A stretch of DNA of 64,000 nt from Zeimonas sp050187175. GTDB taxonomy: Bacteria > Pseudomonadota > Gammaproteobacteria > Burkholderiales > Burkholderiaceae_E. The stretch is from the NCBI GenBank assembly GCA_050187175.1, contig JBFWXS010000005.1, positions 91,542 to 155,541 on the forward strand. Direction: 5' to 3'. The translations under genes and the position numbers were made by a program. Within the stretch, counting starts at the first letter, position 1, and each line of letters opens with the position of its first letter. The notes below the pieces were generated by a model. The model did no database searches and had not been told where the DNA came from. It saw only the letters and a list, made by a program, of their open reading frames with translations. Below, one piece after another: positions 61,484-64,000 of the stretch.

Positions 61484-63004
61484 TCAGCGCTCTGCCCCCG
61501 GCGAACCTTGACGGTCCTGCCTGCCCTGCTCGTCCGCCCCCGCTTGCTCGCCGCCTTCCGCTTCCTCTTGCTCCTGCTCCTGCTCCCGCTCCTGCTCCTC
61601 CTCCTCAGCGGCCGGCTCCTCTCCACCCAGCGACTCGACCTCGATCTGGATCGTGTTCAGATCATAGGTCTTCGGCTTCTCCAGGAACGAAGTCACCATG
61701 CCGGGCCAGAAGATCAGGATGGCGACCAGCAGCAGCTGCAGCATCACCCATGGAATCGAGCCGAGATAGATGTCGCGGCTCTTGACTTCCTTCGGTGCAA
61801 TACCGCGCAGATAGAACAGCGCGAAACCGAACGGCGGATGCATGAACGAGGTCTGCATGTTCACGCACAGCAGCACGCCGAACCAGACGAGGTCGATGCC
61901 CATCTTGTCCGCCACCGGCACCAGCAGCGGAATGATGATGAACGCGATCTCGAAGAAATCGAGGAAGAAGGCCAGGAAGAATACGAACAGGTTCACCAGG
62001 ATCAGGAACACCACCGGGCTGCCCCCGGTGACGTGCATGATCATGTGCTCGATCCAGATGCCGCCATCGACCCCCTGGAACACCAGCGAGAAGACGGTCG
62101 CCCCGATCAGGATGAAGATCACCATCGCGGTGAGCCGCGCCGTCGAATCCATGCCCTGGCGCAGCAGCGTCCAGGTCAGCCGCTTATGCAGCGCCGCGAG
62201 CAGGATCGCGCCGACCGCGCCCATCGCGCCCGCCTCGGTCGGCGTGGCCCAGCCCATGAAGATCGTGCCCAGCACCAGGAAGATCAGCGCCACTGACGGC
62301 ACCATGCCCCACAGCACCTTGCGCCACAGTGCCGCGCCGCTGAGCGTGCGCGCTTCCGGCGGCAAGGGCGGCATATAGTGCGGGCGCAGCCGTGACAGGA
62401 CGAAGATGTACGCCAGGAAGATCAGCGTCTGCGCGATCGACGGACCGATCGCACCCAGATACATGTCGCCGACCGAGCGGCCCAGCTGGTCGGCGAGCAC
62501 GATCAGCACCAGCGACGGCGGAATCACCTGCGTGATCGTTCCCGATGCCGCGATCACCCCGGTGGCCAGCCGCATGTTGTAGCCGTACCGCATCATGATG
62601 GGCAGCGAGATCACGCCCATCGCGATCACCGACGCCGCCACCGTGCCGGTGATCGCACCGAGGATCGCACCGACGATGACCACCGCATAGGCCAGCCCCC
62701 CAGGCACCGAGCCGAACAGCTGGCCCGTCCCTTCGAGCAGATCCTCCGCCAGACCGCAGCGTTCGAGGATCGCCCCCATGAAGGTGAAGAATGGAACGGC
62801 CAGCAGCAGCTCGTTCGACAGGATGCCGAACACGCGCAGCGGCAGATTGGCCATGTACTGCGGGGGAAAGAATCCAAGCTCGATCGAAACGAAGCCGGCT
62901 ACCAGTCCCAGAGCCGCCAGCGAGAATGCGACCGGGAACCCGATCAGCATCACGATCACCAGGCCCGCGAACATCAGCGGCGCCATGTTCTCCATCGTTA
63001 TCAT
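61484..63004 (-). CDS. TRAP transporter large permease subunit (DctM family)
   Basis: 506 aa from ATG 63004 (MITMENMAPLMFAGL); ATG 62995 is an alternative. Twelve or so transmembrane segments. ISLPIMMRYGYNMRLATGVI and ASGTITQVIPPSLVLIVLAD are typical DctM; the central MQTSFMHPPFGFALFYLRG is also conserved. Transports the ligand delivered by DctP using a Na+ gradient. The last 45-50 residues are an unusual acidic/Gln-rich tail (EEEEQEREQEQEQ type) encoded by hexamer repeats. DctQ gene ends 16 bp upstream. Confidence 0.93.
   Translation of the reverse strand: MITMENMAPLMFAGLVIVMLIGFPVAFSLAALGLVAGFVSIELGFFPPQYMANLPLRVFGILSNELLLAVPFFTFMGAILERCGLAEDLLEGTGQLFGSVPGGLAYAVVIVGAILGAITGTVAASVIAMGVISLPIMMRYGYNMRLATGVIAASGTITQVIPPSLVLIVLADQLGRSVGDMYLGAIGPSIAQTLIFLAYIFVLSRLRPHYMPPLPPEARTLSGAALWRKVLWGMVPSVALIFLVLGTIFMGWATPTEAGAMGAVGAILLAALHKRLTWTLLRQGMDSTARLTAMVIFILIGATVFSLVFQGVDGGIWIEHMIMHVTGGSPVVFLILVNLFVFFLAFFLDFFEIAFIIIPLLVPVADKMGIDLVWFGVLLCVNMQTSFMHPPFGFALFYLRGIAPKEVKSRDIYLGSIPWVMLQLLLVAILIFWPGMVTSFLEKPKTYDLNTIQIEVESLGGEEPAAEEEEQEREQEQEQEEAEGGEQAGADEQGRQDRQGSPGAER
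61545..61625. repeat. GCTCCT-type hexamer repeats at the 3' end of the dctM-type gene
   Basis: Imperfect tandem hexamers on the plus strand encode Glu/Gln-rich sequence on the minus strand, after the last membrane helix. Confidence 0.75.
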
Positions 63005-63020
63005 CGTGTCGGCTTTCGGC

Positions 63021-63560
63021 TTATTGAAGCGGCCGCTCGTATTGGGTGCTCATCTCGTACTCACCGCGCAGGAACGCGATGCGCTTGATGATCTCCGCCA
63101 GCCCCTGCAGCGACAGCATCAGGAAGCCCAGCGGAAGCATCAGCTTCACCGGCCAGCGGATCAGCCCGCCGGCATTGCCGGAGATCTCCCCGGTGTGCCA
63201 GGCATCCAGGAACCAGGGCCACGACATCCAGACCATCAGCACTGCCGCCGGCATCAGGAAGACGATCAGGCCGAACAGATCGATCTTGGCCTTGGTCGGG
63301 CCGGTGCGCCCGCCGTAGATAACGTCGACCCGCACATGCTCGTTAAGCTTCAGCACCCAGGCGGCGCCCAGCATCACCGTGGCCGCGAACAGGTACCACT
63401 GCACCTCGAGCCAGGCGTTGGAGCTGTAATCCAGCAGATAGCGCGTCGTCGCATTGACGGCCGAGACCATGCACGAAATGAAGACCGCCCAGACGGCGAT
63501 CCGTCCCAGCCATTCATTGACGCGGTCGATGCCGTGCGCCAGAGAGAGGAAACGCTTCAT
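63021..63560 (-). CDS. TRAP transporter small permease subunit (DctQ family)
   Basis: 179 aa from ATG 63560 (MKRFLSLAHGIDRVNEWLGR). Four hydrophobic segments. NATTRYLLDYSSNAWLEVQW and LGAAWVLKLNEHVRVDVIYG are typical of DctQ. Forms the membrane complex with DctM, whose gene follows after 16 bp. An upstream in-frame start (63620) gives an atypical N terminus and is not used. Confidence 0.92.
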   Translation of the reverse strand: MKRFLSLAHGIDRVNEWLGRIAVWAVFISCMVSAVNATTRYLLDYSSNAWLEVQWYLFAATVMLGAAWVLKLNEHVRVDVIYGGRTGPTKAKIDLFGLIVFLMPAAVLMVWMSWPWFLDAWHTGEISGNAGGLIRWPVKLMLPLGFLMLSLQGLAEIIKRIAFLRGEYEMSTQYERPLQ

Positions 63561-63708
63561 CGAACGGAAACCGGTTGCCGCGCGCCAGGCACCGGGCGGC
63601 TGACAGCCCTCGGTCGGCACGATCGACCGGTACTGTAATGCCTTTCACCAGGTGGCGGAAATCGGTGATGCCCCGCGTTGACGAGGCATCCCGGCCGGCG
63701 ATGCAGTT

Positions 63709-63727
63709 GGGCTCCGCGCCGGAGCCC
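63709..63727. terminator. Hairpin between lpdA end and the TRAP small-subunit gene
   Basis: GGGCTCC-GCGCC-GGAGCCC, a 7-bp perfect stem about 20 bp downstream of the lpdA stop (minus strand). No T run on the minus strand, so Rho-independent termination is uncertain. Another short inverted repeat, GATGCC/GGCATC (about 63667-63690), lies nearby. Confidence 0.5.
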
Positions 63728-63745
63728 ACACTCTGACTTTTTTCG

Positions 63746-64000
63746 TCAGCGTTTGCGCGACGGCGGCAGATCCGTGCAGACGCCCTCGTACACCTCGGCT
63801 GCCATGCCGATCGACTCGTTCAGCGTCGGATGGGCGTGGATCGTCTTGCCGATGTCGACCGCATCGGCGCCCATCTCGATCGCCAGCGCGATCTCGCCGA
63901 TCATGTCGCCGGCATGCGTGCCGACGATGGCCCCGCCCAGCAGCCGGTGGGTCTGCTCGTCGAACAGCAGCTTGGTGAAGCCTTCGTCGCGCCCATTGGC
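63746..64000 (-). CDS. lpdA: Dihydrolipoyl dehydrogenase, C-terminal part (5' end outside the window)
   Basis: The minus strand from the window edge reads ANGRDEGFTKLLFDEQTHRL, then GGAIVGTHAGDMIGEIALAI, then HAHPTLNESIGMAAEVYEGV, ending CTDLPPSRKR and a TGA at 63746. HAHPTLNES is the dimer-interface motif with the catalytic His-Glu of dihydrolipoyl dehydrogenase, the E3 subunit that reoxidises lipoyl groups. E1/E2 genes are probably upstream outside the window, but they cannot be seen. Confidence 0.95.
   Translation of the reverse strand, partial: ANGRDEGFTKLLFDEQTHRLLGGAIVGTHAGDMIGEIALAIEMGADAVDIGKTIHAHPTLNESIGMAAEVYEGVCTDLPPSRKR

Noticed and set aside
1..64000. Hundreds of long open frames antisense to or out of frame with genes
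   Set aside because: In GC-rich DNA the other frames of a real gene stay open. They show Arg/Ala/Pro-rich composition, no family motifs and no consistent start sites.

Overview
The window is GC-rich DNA from a betaproteobacterium, most likely Burkholderiales. The evidence is the gene order ftsK-lolA-rarA-serS, algZ-algR-hemCDXY, nadE-glnB, a soluble fds formate dehydrogenase with its fdsR regulator, and a PEP-CTERM surface protein. I cannot place it below order level. The sequence is a draft scaffold with four 100-N gaps. Three of them are flanked by exactly 127 bp of duplicated sequence, and removing the Ns plus one copy restores an intact reading frame each time, so those genes are not broken.

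Layout. 1-5.2 kb: a partial DUF1631 gene, then a divergent FbpC-like ATPase and FbpB-like permease without a binding protein. 5.2-13.5 kb: tRNA-Val, then the minus-strand block crp/fnr-like, ftsK, lolA, an MFS transporter, rarA, serS. 13.6-17.4 kb: trxB and an Smr gene, a membrane protein, and a PEP-CTERM protein with a convincing sigma-54 promoter. 17.4-21.1 kb: a two-subunit Rieske oxygenase, a divergent LysR regulator and a MobA/MocA-like nucleotidyltransferase. 21.1-29.6 kb: an aminotransferase / C45 amidohydrolase / dipeptide ABC transporter operon with a divergent GntR regulator. 29.7-34.8 kb: DUF4126, LpxO-like hydroxylase, glnB, nadE, and a GNAT/FemAB-like protein. 34.8-42.7 kb: the formate dehydrogenase operon fdsG-fdsB-fdsA-fdhD-fdsD and fdsR. 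42.6-49.3 kb: an RND efflux pump with a divergent AcrR-type repressor. 49.3-56.4 kb: ppa, hemY, hemX, hemD, hemC, algR, algZ. 56.6-64 kb: argH, a CNNM/CorC transporter, a TRAP transporter (P on plus, Q and M on minus) and the end of lpdA.

The most unusual biology is in two places. FdsG and FdsB appear to be one fused polypeptide joined by a VGEAT tandem-repeat linker. The window also carries many short tandem arrays: those inside genes have units divisible by three and sit in tails or linkers, while three intergenic arrays have units of 13, 14 and 16 bp. The C45 hydrolase / beta-alanine-type aminotransferase / peptide importer operon is a plausible, uncharacterised pathway for using an N-acylated amine.
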